From: Chamaea fasciata
Lineage: Eukaryota > Chordata > Aves > Passeriformes > Sylviidae
Length of the DNA stretch: 64,000 nt
NCBI GenBank assembly: GCA_029207755.1
Contig: JARCOQ010000006.1
Span: forward strand, 9,204,013 to 9,268,012
Direction: 5' to 3'
Below the pieces are notes generated by a model. That model was given only the letters and a program-made list of their open reading frames with translations, had not been told where the DNA came from and did no database searches. Shown here one piece after another: positions 39,435 to 49,105 of this stretch (the stretch's first letter is position 1; every line of letters starts with the position of its first letter). The translations under genes were made by a program, and so were the position numbers.

Positions 39435-39891
39435 TTTGAAGCTAAAATTTGGCAAGACAGAGTTGCAGAAGCTATTCAAAAATATCACAGGTCTCTTTTC
39501 TGTGTGAGAGATTCCTGCACTGCCAGGGGATGAACCTGTCTTGCTGCTACCACTGTTCAGTCTCACAGGATGCACTGCAGCGTGCAAAGATGTCGAGGTG
39601 TTTGATGTCAGTGTGAGTAAACCAAACTAATTACTGCAAGCAACGTGTTCCCCTGCTCTGATTTTTCATTGGAATCCATTAAACATCAGTTAAGCCACAT
39701 GCTCAGAGAGGTCTCCAAGAGTGAGCCCAAGATCTCATTAGAAACATGTGGAACACCCCTGGCTCCAGACACCTCGCCCCAGCCACTTCTCAGAAACATC
39801 ATAATAGATGGTGATAACACATTTGATATTTAAAACTAACCCATCTAATGTGTTTCTGTGTGAAGCCAGAATGTTATTAACCTCACAAAAA

Positions 39892-40400
39892 TGCGTCACA
39901 CTCCTGAGGGATGCCCACAGCCTCAGAAAATGGCTTATAAAAATAGCGAGACGGCATGATCGGAGGTGTCTGAAAAGCAAAAGGTTTTAATGAAAAGAAA
40001 AACAACAAACCATACAGAACAAAAGTAAAAGCCATGCACGATGCAGGGAGGAGCCATACACCTGCTGAGACAGCCCGAAAATGCCCTGAGAAACTCCATG
40101 CACTTCTTTAAGTATTCAGCCATCTAGGAGGGGTTTTTGGGCATGCTGCCCAATAGAAAACTGCTACAGGTCTTGAGCTAAAAATCAGGGATCCAACCGG
40201 TGCCTTTATGCTGCCCTGGGCCAATAATGGTCAGGAGAGCATCGAAGTTTCTGGTTCTTTGCCTTATAAGTGAAACAAAGAATGAAACCCAAATCCTTTC
40301 CTAATATGGGAACACCTGCTAATGTGGGGGGTGCATTACTACACCCATCATCCTGGGCAATGCAAACCGAGCAGGGAGAGGACAAGGAGAAGTTAAAAAT
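39892..40400 (-). mobile_element. Probable LTR-derived segment
   Basis: Read on the minus strand, the sequence contains TTCATTAAAACCTTTTGCTTTTC-like text. This is an ATTAAA polyadenylation-type signal followed by the same 'TTTTGCTTTTC' junction seen in the LTR at 45.2 kb. The U5-like end would lie near 39,892 on the plus strand (TGCGTCACACTCCTGAGG). I could not find matching target-site duplications, and the left and right limits are guesses. It could instead be another class of repeat. Confidence 0.35.
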
Positions 40401-41418
40401 TGCTTGCAGACCACAGAATTATTCTACCAGTTCACAAATTAATGCATGAGATTTGAGGTAGAGTTAGAGGTCTAAAGATATTTGATTACTGGCCCTGTAA
40501 TGCTGGAGAACAGTGAGGCTTAAAGTACAGACAGTCTGAAATCTTCATTTAGACAGCATTAAATACATGCAGCCAAGTGCTATATTTAAGTATTAGAGAA
40601 ATATTTTGGTTTCCAGTGTTGCCTAGGGCTAGTAGAATTCATATCTGCAAAATCAATATTCAATCAATTAAAGGTAAATTTGCAATCTCCATCAATAACA
40701 TCTCCCTCTCCTTTATTTTCAGTTTTAGAGATTCAAGTTTCCCCTATGGAAACAAAAAAATTCTCCTCATCAGCCTTTTGATAAATAGGACTATTCTCCA
40801 TCCATTGTAGGCTGCTCAGTTCTTCCATCAAACAGATTCTGTTGAAACATGTTTTCACGTTGTTTTGAAATCAGCATGCAGACATGGAATTAAATAAAAC
40901 CCCACATGCTGTTATTCTCACTGTTCTTTGATCACCCCTCCATGTGTATTTTTCCAGGATCACATGAAAGGTCTGACTTGGTGAGGGAGAAAAAAAAAAA
41001 AACCATAAAAGAGATGCTATTCTGGCTGAGAGCACAGGAAGCTCCTGAGACAACCAGCTTCAGTTCCCCCTTTATTGCAATCTGGCCTTGTTCCTGTAGG
41101 CAAATCCTTTAAATGAGACTTTCTAAAAGTGTTTTATTACCAACAACTGGGAAGAGACACACAAAAGTGCTTCAAAAATGGGAGGCTACAAACGCACAAA
41201 AATCCCCCAGCCTAGAGGTCTTTTGTAACTGTGATTCTTCAAGCTCAGTTTTGCAGTCTTCTCTTTTGAAATCAGTTGAGGATAACTGGGTTTATTGCAA
41301 AATCACTCAGAATAAAGGCTGTCCCTTTGTTTTCCCTATTTGTAAAATAAAGATAACAAAATATGCTCCAGCTCTGGGCAAGGATGATATCATTAATGCT
41401 GGGAAAGCTGCTCAATAT

Positions 41419-41778
41419 TTGTGGTGATGCCTTGGGACAGCTGATCTGGAACAGAGACTGGACAGAGCTAGACAATAAAGTAGATATTTATTAAAAGGCC
41501 TTGAGGAATACACTTTGGTGAGGACAAGAGCCTGGCCAAGGCTACACCCAAGGTGGACCCAAAATGGTCAAAATATGGACCAAGTTTTGATGCATTTGCA
41601 TATTGGGGTTTAATTGTCCAATTACAGCTTCAGATTATGAAGTCCCATCCTTGTTTTCCCTCTTCAGTCCATCTTTGTTTGTGCTTTTGGGCCTGAAAAC
41701 TTGTAACTGTTGTATTTGGTCTTCAGCAGAAAAAGGATTTGTTTTGTCTATCTACTGTGTGAAGAGAGCTGACTGACA
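41419..41778 (-). mobile_element. Solo LTR of an avian endogenous retrovirus
   Basis: The plus strand reads TTGTGGTGATGCCTTGGGAC, then GCTAGACAATAAAGTAGATA, TTTATTAAAAGGCC, 'CAAGAGCCTGGCCAAGGCTA', 'GGTGGACCCAAAATGGTC', GCATATTGGGGTTTAATTGT and 'GAAGTCCCATCC', and ends GAGCTGACTGACA. I recognise this order from passerine LTRs. On the minus strand AATAAA lies about 80 bp from the end, so the element points left. The flanks CTCAATAT (41,411-41,418) and CTTAATAT (41,779-41,786) match at 7 of 8 bases and may include the target-site duplication, but the exact terminal dinucleotides are uncertain. Confidence 0.75.
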
Positions 41779-42009
41779 CTTAATATGAAGCTCAGAACTA
41801 CACCCCTAGGCAGCACAGAATCTGAAAAACATGAAAGCTGAAACTTAAGGCATCGGGGATTGAAAGCACCTACACATACTCTTAATTCAGGTGCATATCC
41901 AAACCCAGCTGATTCCCTATCCCCTATTTTAATGGCTAATTCTGAAATAAGTCCCAGGGTGCTTATTTGAAACCTCTCTGAGTCCCTTTGAAAACCTTCG
42001 ACATGATCC

Positions 42010-42575
42010 CACACAATATTCTTGCTCCTAAGTTGGAAAGATGGGTTTGATGGATGGACTATTCAATGGATAAGGAATTGGCTGGATGGTGACATCCCAA
42101 GAGTTGCAGTCAATGGCTGCTAAAAGTGGCAAGTGGTGTCTCTGAGGGTCAGCACTGAGACAAGGTCTGTCCAATATCTTCACTAGTGACAGGGGCAGTG
42201 GGAGCTAATGACAACCAGTTTGTGGGTGGCACCAAGCTGAGCAGTGCAGTTGGTTCTGTAGAGGGAAATGATGCCATCCAGAGGGACCTGGATAGGCTGG
42301 AGAAGTGGAGAGGTGTGAACATTGTGAAATTCAGTGGCCAAGTGCAAGATCCTGCACCTGCACCGAGGCAGTTCTAGGCATCCATATGGATTGGGTGATG
42401 AATGGATTGGAAACAGCCCTGCAGAGAAGGAATTGGGGATATTGGTAGGTGGAGAATTGGACATGAGCTGGCACTATGCAGCTGCAGCCCAGAAATTCCC
42501 TTCTGCCATGGGCTTTGTGAAAAGGAGCCTGCCCAGCAAGCTGAGGGAGTGGTTTGCTTGAAAAAGGCCTGGCCT
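42010..42575 (+). pseudogene. CR1 LINE internal fragment: broken reverse-transcriptase C-terminal region
   Basis: In CR1, ORF2 encodes endonuclease and reverse transcriptase. This fragment preserves the end of the RT region. The translation gives [16 protein letters not shown], then VAVNGC and a stop. After a frame change it gives NQFVGGTKLSSAV, which corresponds to the family's 'FADDTKL' block with both catalytic aspartates altered. DAIQRDLDRLEKW, ILHLHRGS, GLGDEWIGNSPAEKELGIL and LDMSWHYAAAAQK follow, all typical of CR1 just downstream of the palm domain. The element is cut off at both ends; the 5' limit is vague and no 3' tail is present. Stops, frame changes and the lost active-site residues show it is dead. 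Confidence 0.9.
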
Positions 42576-44484
42576 CTTCATCTAGAAAATTAACCCCAGA
42601 TGTTTTGGTTCTGAAGGTTCATTTTCATTAAATTCTCAGAGGAAGAAGGGCTTTTCTAGATGGAGGAGATTCTGCTTGTTTCAAATGTCGGCTACCTTAT
42701 ATGCATATAAGGTATAAAGGGTAAGGTGTACATAATGTATGTAATTTGAACAGTGCCTGAAAAAATAATGCTAGGGTTCTGTTCTATAGTCATACAATCA
42801 GCATTATTTTATACATGACAGAATAGTAAATAAAAGAAAAAATTATCCTATTAAAAATGGATCCCTATATTTCTGTGTTTATACCTACTGAATGTTGTGG
42901 TGAATTGCTCTAAAACAAGGAGTTTCGTAACTTATTTGTTACCTTTCTCTGTGCTTTTATGCCCTCACTTCTTGTGCATTTATTTTACCTATAAAATTTA
43001 AAGATAACCCAATGAACAAAAATTTTTAAAAAAACCACCCCAGCTTTAGCAACCTCACTAGATTTATACCGTGAAAGATCAAAATCATTCTGCAATATAA
43101 AATTGGACTATATATTATTCATGTATCTACAATTAATCCACCCAAGCTGTGCTAACCATTGATAAGTTTTTCCACCACCATCCTTGCAAACAACAAAAGT
43201 TGCTTTGTTAATTAAAAGTAGCAAAGGGCTTTTTTAAACTTTTTTTAAAAATTTTAATTCTTTAATCAAGACAGTACAGCTCTGCCCTGATCACAAAGCA
43301 GGGTGTGTAGCAGGAGGTCTCAGTGTGCTGTTTCTTCAGAGAGAATTTATTAAGATGTGGTGTATTTTTTGTTGCTGGACCTTGTTTCACAGAAACACGG
43401 CAATAAAATCCAAACCCATGAGCAATGCACCCCACCATGGCCATTCAGTCAAATCATAACAAGATCTGTATGGTCCTTCTGAGAGTTTTACAAAGAGCAA
43501 TTCCAATATGAAAAGACTTTAGTTTGTTTGTTTCTCTGATTTAAAGAAAAAAATCTGAAAGGTTTAGACATGTTGCAGTGATAAAACAGAAATATTGGCA
43601 TTGTTTTGGGTGTGTTCTGATAGTCCCTCTCCATTTTCCCATTCAGCATCAATTTTTCGGATAAAAAACTGATGTTATTGTTTTTTAGCAATTGTATCTA
43701 GTTCACCATATTTTCCTCTTGCCCTGGGGAAGACACAGCTTGATATACCATTCATCTAGAAACAACATGGGTTGGTCTTATGCAGCTCTGTATGTGAAAT
43801 ATTCAATTCCTTTCATCCAGCTCAAAGAATTGTTGATTAAGGCCCATAAAATTAGAAGGAAATGCACCTGGAAAAAAAAAATGGAAAAGGAGGAGCAAGG
43901 CCCCAGAAAGCAGAGACTTGAGAAATGATTTATAGAACTAGTTTAAAATTAAGTGTACTCCATTTAGAACTAGATATTAATCTGGCTGCCAAGGTGGGAT
44001 GCAGCCTTTTCTGTGCTACCACACTTTAATAACACTACGATGATAATTAAAACAGAGTGAAACAGTAAGCTTTATAAATAAAAAGAAAACAACATCTAAG
44101 TCAGTTATATTTCCTCCTTTTATTGTGATTTTGACACAAATGAAGACAAGATATATTTTATCCATTTTCTATTTTCTCTTCAGGTTTTGCTTTATGGCCT
44201 TCAGGGATACAGGAGTGTGCATGTAAAGAAGTCCATAAATTAAACCAAACTGTGTTTATGGTGATACTACTACATCTTTACTATGTGTTAACTTAATTTG
44301 ATCAAACTACAGTTTTCATGGTAGTTCATTTGCATTTCCAGCCCTGCAGTTTCACAGGTATTTTGAGATATCAGTACTTTGCTTCTAGAAACCGCTACAG
44401 TGAAAGGAAAATTAAAAGGGAAAAAAAAGGGATAACAACATGTTCTAAGTTTTCTCATCTCAATCATTTCCCTTCAAGTAATTT
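42576..44484. other. Unique noncoding sequence
   Basis: No gene is recognised. A perfect 22-bp palindrome lies at 42,693-42,714. Sequence at 43.25-43.45 kb is more GC-rich than its flanks but has no identity I recognise. Confidence 0.5.
42693..42714. repeat. Perfect 22-bp palindrome
   Basis: The two 11-base halves are exact reverse complements, centred between 42,703 and 42,704 on ATGCAT, and pairing breaks at 42,692/42,715. The core resembles two outward-facing CCTTAT half-sites. Confidence 0.95.
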
Positions 44485-44572
44485 TCATAGACTCATAAAA
44501 TCATAGAGCAGTTTGGGTTAAAAATGACCTTAAAGATCATCTTGTTTCAGCCCCCTGCTATGGGCAGGGACA
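44485..44572 (-). mobile_element. CR1 LINE 3' terminus, short
   Basis: The plus strand reads TCATAGACTCATAAAATCATAG, AGCAGTTTGGGTTAAAAATG, ACCTTAAAGATCATCTTGTT and TATGGGCAGGGACATC. This is the reverse complement of the last ~90 bp of CR1. Confidence 0.85.
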
Positions 44573-45152
44573 TCTATTTTGTACCATTCCGATATGGTTC
44601 TGCCAATGGGTGGAGATGGGGAATCTGAATCTGTCTGCAGCCTGACGCTTATTGATTACCAAGACAGGCAGATTATGAAGAAAAGCCCTGGGTTTGGAAC
44701 CTTGTCCATGAAATTACAATATTTTGAACCTCAGATGTTAAAAGTTATAATTTTACATTCATAAAAAATATGTGCTGTTCTCAGTGGGTTATTATAGACA
44801 ATCTTCAAAGAGCAGAATCATCTGGTAAGAAAAAGTTGAAAAAATAGAAAAAAGTATACTTTTCCCTCTTCTCCAGAGGTGCTCATAGACTCTGCATCAA
44901 AGATGAGGACAGAAAGATTTTCTTTTGGGTCTTTGATTTCTTTGTTTTAAAAAGAGACCAGGACAAGGACTTCACACCAACAGGCACCAACCTATGGATC
45001 AAAGTTTTCATTCCGCACCTGCCTTTGCTCTCCTTAGTGCCTGAATAATTCTTTTCCAAAAGAGATAACTGCAGGTGACAAAAGCCTCACCAGAAGTTCT
45101 TCAGTGAAAGATGCCAGATAAAACCCTTCACCCTTGTTGCAGCATGGGGGAC
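44573..45152. other. Unique sequence
   Basis: Nothing is recognised between the CR1 tail and the next LTR. Confidence 0.5.
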
Positions 45153-45485
45153 TGTGACAGGTCGTTTGGGTTCCCTGATTTCAGGGCAGATGCGGCTCAG
45201 AGAAAAGAGGCACAATGGAGTGCCCCGAAAAGCAAAATTTAATGAGAAATAAATTAGGGACGATGCCCAAAAGCCATTCACAGTATAAAGACAAAACTCC
45301 AAAGACAAGAAACAAGGGAGAATCAGCAATATATAGACTTGGGGGTGGATGATTCTGGAACCAATAACAAATGTGGGACGTAGACAACCAATAGGGAAAC
45401 AGAACTTGGGTTCATTAACATAATAACTGCAAAGGCCCATGGGAAGATATTTTTAGCTCACCCAAAGTTAAACAAATGCCTTCCA
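45153..45485 (-). mobile_element. Solo LTR of an endogenous retrovirus (gamma-like, 4-bp duplication)
   Basis: The segment begins TGTGACAGGTCGTTTGGG and ends GCCTTCCA on the plus strand (TG...CA), and is flanked on both sides by GGAC, a 4-bp target-site duplication. On the minus strand it has two CCAAT-type ATTGG boxes in the U3 half. A CATTAAATTTTGCTTTTCGG stretch follows as polyadenylation/R-U5 junction, and the end is ACGACCTGTCACA. About 333 bp with a 4-bp duplication fits a class I (gammaretrovirus-like) ERV. The match of GGAC alone could be coincidence; the internal layout is the stronger evidence. Confidence 0.6.
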
Positions 45486-45728
45486 GGACTTATAGCTAAG
45501 ATCTAGCATGAGAGGGGTGAGACTTGGCTGGCCCTGTGCCCCTGCCAGGCTGATGCCCACACACCCTCAAAATGCATGATGTCATCCAAAGTCCCAGTGA
45601 TGCTCTAAACATCATGAAATTGGTGGTTAAGCTACCAGTGATGGCAAAAGGAGAGGGAATCATCCTGTGCCTTCTGCTGCTGGAAGTCATTGTCACCTAT
45701 CCAGTGGAGTATCCAATAATGTTATATA
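45486..45728. other. Unique sequence between LTR and CR1
   Basis: Nothing is recognised. Confidence 0.45.
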
Positions 45729-45998
45729 TAGAATCGTGGAATACCCTGAGCTGGAAGGGACACACCAGGATCATCCAGCCCAGCTCCTGGCCCTGCACAG
45801 ACACACCAACAATCCCACCCTGTATCTCAGAGTGTTGTCCAAACTCTCCTGGAGCTCCGTCAGCCTTAGGGCCGTGCCCATTCCCTGGGGAGCCTGGGCA
45901 GTGCCCAGCACCCTTTGGGTATAGAACTTTTTTCCTAATTTCCAACCTAAAGCTCCCCTGACACAATTTCAGGCCATTCCCTCAGGTCCTGTCACTGG
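45729..45998 (-). mobile_element. CR1 LINE 3' end
   Basis: The plus strand reads AGAATCGTGGAATACCCTGA, GCTGGAAGGGACACACCAGG, ATCATCCAGCCCAGCTCCTG, CCCTGCACAGACACACCAAC, 'CTCTCCTGGAGCTCCGTCAG', 'TTCCCTGGGGAGCCTGGGCA' and 'TTTTTTCCTAATTTCCAACC'. This is a clear reverse complement of a CR1 3' region of a different subfamily from those at 13.9 and 31.4 kb. About 270 bp, tail at the left. Confidence 0.93.
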
Positions 45999-47320
45999 AA
46001 GGAAAATGAGAAAAAGATACTAACACACTATTGTTTCTTTCATAGGTGCATTTCTCTTTCCTGAAATCCTTTCAAATTTTCATAGACATATTTTCTTGCC
46101 AGAAATATTGTTATTATGCCTCACTCCTGCTATTGAGATGATGGGAAGAAAAGCAAATGTTTTATCTCCATATTATGCAGAAATTAATTGAGTGTAAGAA
46201 AGTTCTATTGAATCCAGCTAAAAATACTGTGCTTTCAGTTGTCATCCCCAAGTCATATGCTTTTTAGGTTCTCGTGCAAGTGCAGGAGATTAGTACACAC
46301 CCCATTTAATCTGATCATGATTGCCTGCCATTTTAATTAACCTTTATTGGCATGCCTATATTGCCAAGAAAATATACTTTGAGAAGCCCCATTAATAACA
46401 GTATTATTTGTTAGCTTGTTTGGGGTTTTTTTTCACTTTTACCCATCAAATTCTTTAGACAGATAATAAATCTGTGCAGCCTAAGTTTACTGGTAGACTA
46501 TTTGTTTTGCTATTTTTTTAACAACACATTTGAAAGTTAATTTTCTGAGAAAAGGATACTTAAGAAAATATTTTCATCCTTATCTTATGGAGACAAAAAA
46601 TGAGGTAGAGGTTATATGGTTTGTCCCTTGCTGTACAGCAGGTCTAAGTGCTGGGTTCAGTCTGGGTGATGAAACAGATAACCCAGATAATTCAAATGCT
46701 TATTTAAATTTAATTTAAATATGTATGAATATTTAAATTTTTTATGTTTTAGAATTTTGATTTAAATATTCATACGCTCCCACTTCCCATCTTTCCTTGC
46801 CCCCTACTGATCTATCCCAACCTGATTGTGGGTCATACAGGCTGGGGGCCAGAAGATGGTCCACATCCCTTTTATTCCCACTCAGGAACATTACAGAGAA
46901 GCCATTGAAACACCATGTGGCAATGGAGCATTTATTTCCTTGAGTGACACCTCTGCAGCTGATCACCACTGGCCTGCGGACTTGAGACCAGGGAAAAAGT
47001 TGCAGTTGAAGTGACTCTTGGGTGATCAGTTAATCCTCTTCTCTGTCCTAAAGCTGGCTTCTGTCCCGAGCCTGCCCGCATTTCCTAACCCTCAAAATAA
47101 GTTCCTGAAGGAAGTCTTTTGATGTGTTTTCCAAAATCTTACAGAAATCATATTTTCTTATTTTCTGCTATTTTTCTTCTTTGGTGTTGCACTCTGACTC
47201 CACATGTTGCTTTCTTCTACTAAAAAGTTAATAAAGAAATCTCAGCAGAACGTCCCCCACTCTTAATTGGATCCTTTCCACTTTCCTTAGGAAGACAGAG
47301 CACTGAAGATGATACGTGGC
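45999..47320. other. Unique noncoding sequence
   Basis: No gene is recognised. A perfect 16-bp inverted repeat with a 21-nt loop lies at 46,723-46,775 in AT-rich DNA. Confidence 0.5.
46723..46775. repeat. Perfect 16-bp inverted repeat, 21-nt loop
   Basis: The left arm GTATGAATATTTAAAT (46,723-46,738) is the exact reverse complement of ATTTAAATATTCATAC (46,760-46,775). Confidence 0.93.
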
Positions 47321-48106
47321 TGTCTTGGTTTAGGAAGACAGGTATCTGCTAGGTGAAATTACAATCAGAGGCTCTTTGGCAAAGATTTGGAAAATAGGAA
47401 TAGCAGTTCTTTACTAGTATGTAATACAAAGCAAACAAACACAAAAAAAACCTCCCCCCCCCCACCAAACAACTACAGCATTAATGACAAACGACAACAG
47501 TACCAAGAACCTTGAGGGCTTTGTTTCACAAAACCCAGGGCAGTTTGGTTTCGGTGTCCCTGCAGGATCCTCAGAGCACCAAGCTGGAACAGTGGAAAAG
47601 TCCCGGGCTGGTAGCTGGGATGGCAGGGTGTCCCGGCAGGCAGGGGCAGGATGTCCCGGCAGCGCAGGGGGTGCAGGGTCACGCCGCAGCAAGAGGAGCA
47701 GCGCCGAAGGAGCCGAAGGCGAGGCAGAAAAGCGGCCCAGCTTCTGCGAGTGGCAGAGAAAAACTCAGGATTCAGGTCGAACCGGTGATAGTAGATTTCC
47801 CAGGACTGGATCCCTTTGGCCACAGTGAAACTCCTCCAGCCAGCAACAGCCGTTCTCCGCTCGGCGTGCTTTGCGGCGGCTGAGCTCCTCGAGGAGCGGC
47901 AGACACGCGTCTCCCCGAACGCCGGAAGAAGAAAAGCACGCAGCTGCCTCAAGCTTTGTCTTTTACCTGCGTTATCTCCCCCTTCCACCTTTTGTCCACC
48001 TCTTTGTTTCAGTTAAGTACTCTCAAGTATCCAACACTTGGTCTCCTTGGTAACTTGTAGGGAAAAAATTCTTTAGAGAAAGAAGGAACAAACCTAACCC
48101 CCAACA
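47321..48106 (-). mobile_element. Solo LTR, CpG-rich, with intact GTGGC duplication
   Basis: The plus strand starts TGTCTTGGTTTAGGAAGACA and ends AACCCCCAACA. Both sides carry GTGGC (47,316-47,320 and 48,107-48,111), an exact 5-bp target-site duplication. The first ~100 bp are the reverse complement of the end of the LTR at 19,966-20,712, including the TTCTTTACTAG polyadenylation region, so this copy points left. The middle, 47,640-47,940, holds many CpG dinucleotides (for example CGCCGCAGC, GCGCCGAAGG and TTTGCGGCGG), unlike anything else in the window. A C-run lies at about 47,452-47,463. A 171-codon open frame on the LTR sense strand (47,473-47,988) has no domain I recognise, and I do not call it a gene. 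Confidence 0.87.
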
Positions 48107-48755
48107 GTGGCAGATTACTTGTTCTCAAAGGAGTTTGAGTGAACCATCTTTACTATCACCTTGCTCTGCAAAAGCACAGGCAACCCAGCAAGTGCAACAT
48201 TTGCAACTCTGCACCCACCATGGATTGCAGACTTTAAGGAATTATCCTGGTTTCACTTTTTAAAAAATTTATTTATTTTTAATAGACCTAGTAGAATGCA
48301 TGTGTTGAATTGAGATTTTCCACTTGCTGCCATTTGAATAATAAACACTGCCCTCCATGCAAGCGAAAATCACAGCTGTGGCCTTATGGGCTACTCCTGA
48401 AACAGCCTTGTGAGTGAGAAATCACAGCACATCATAAATCCTATCCAATATTGAAACTCATGCAGAGATAACAAGGTGAGAATGAGTCCTGTTTGTTCTC
48501 AGTTATGCTATCACATTTATGGCTGCTTAGCCCTTGAAGAACAAGTAAAACATTTTGTATTTCAGCCATGATCTGCAAGCAGAAAAACAAGGCATAATTT
48601 AAGAGAAATACCACAGTTACCCCTTTAGATTTTCGGAGTTTTTAAAGTAATGTTGCCTATGAGCTGCTGCAGTTTTATTTAGCAAGAAACAAGACATGAG
48701 GCAAAGTAGTAAAATCTCAAATGGCAGTGAGAGCAAAGATTTCCCTAACTGCAAA
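48107..48755. other. Unique sequence between two LTRs
   Basis: Nothing is recognised apart from the right-hand copy of the GTGGC target site at its left edge. Confidence 0.5.
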
Positions 48756-49105
48756 TGTAGGGAAATTTGGAGATGACATGGTGGGAACTGAAGAGAAGAA
48801 GGAGGCAGTGTGTAGCCCTGGTTCCATGCCTGAGGTGTTTTGGTTTTCTCAAATTCTTTTCCCAGAGAATTATCTGTAAACAGGAGAGATGTTTTTGTAA
48901 CTGTACTATGTTATTCATTCCTTTTCCTAGGAGGGACTTCTTGATGTCCCTCTGGTCTGACCAATGTAAGTGAAGAAGTTTGCCTTTGTTTCACCAATCA
49001 AATTGGTCTGGGTAGAATACTATAAAAGAGAAACACATCCCAAAAATAAAAGAGTCATTTTCAGCCTTCTGAAACTCAGAGTCCGTGTTGTTATGGTGTA
49101 AAACA
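48756..49105 (+). mobile_element. Solo LTR with ALV-like promoter/polyA layout
   Basis: From TGTAGGGAAATTTGGAGATG to about 49,105 the sequence has the plan of an intact short LTR. CCAAT boxes lie at 48,961-48,965 and 48,994-48,998, and an inverted ATTGG at 49,002-49,006. A TATAAAAG box is at 49,021-49,028 and AATAAA at 49,045-49,050. A short R/U5 follows (GAGTCATTTTCAGCC ... GAGTCCGTGTTGTT). A TATA box and AATAAA only about 20 bp apart, with a very short R, is the arrangement known from avian leukosis-type LTRs, as is the total length of about 350 bp. The left end is a plausible TG; the right end and duplications could not be fixed. No internal viral genes adjoin it. Confidence 0.65.
48961..49050 (+). 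promoter_or_regulatory. LTR promoter: CCAAT boxes, TATA box and polyadenylation signal
   Basis: CCAAT occurs at 48,961 and 48,994, ATTGG at 49,002, TATAAAAG at 49,021 and AATAAA at 49,045. The spacing of the CCAAT and TATA boxes is right for a polymerase II promoter. Present activity is unknown. Confidence 0.6.

Larger units (their letters stand above)
36691..39891. other. Unique noncoding sequence with A/T tracts
   Basis: No gene is recognised. It contains an 18-A run (38,026-38,043), an AT-rich microsatellite (38,731-38,786), an A-rich AAC/AAAT tract (39,371-39,434) and a 15-bp imperfect tandem duplication near 37,517-37,547. Confidence 0.5.

Noticed and set aside
45572..45966. Open frames on both strands at 45.6-46.0 kb
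   Set aside because: Mostly antisense or out-of-frame reading of a CR1 3' end.
47473..47988. 171-codon open frame on the minus strand
   Set aside because: It lies wholly inside the solo LTR. The GC-rich composition lowers stop frequency, and no protein family is recognised.
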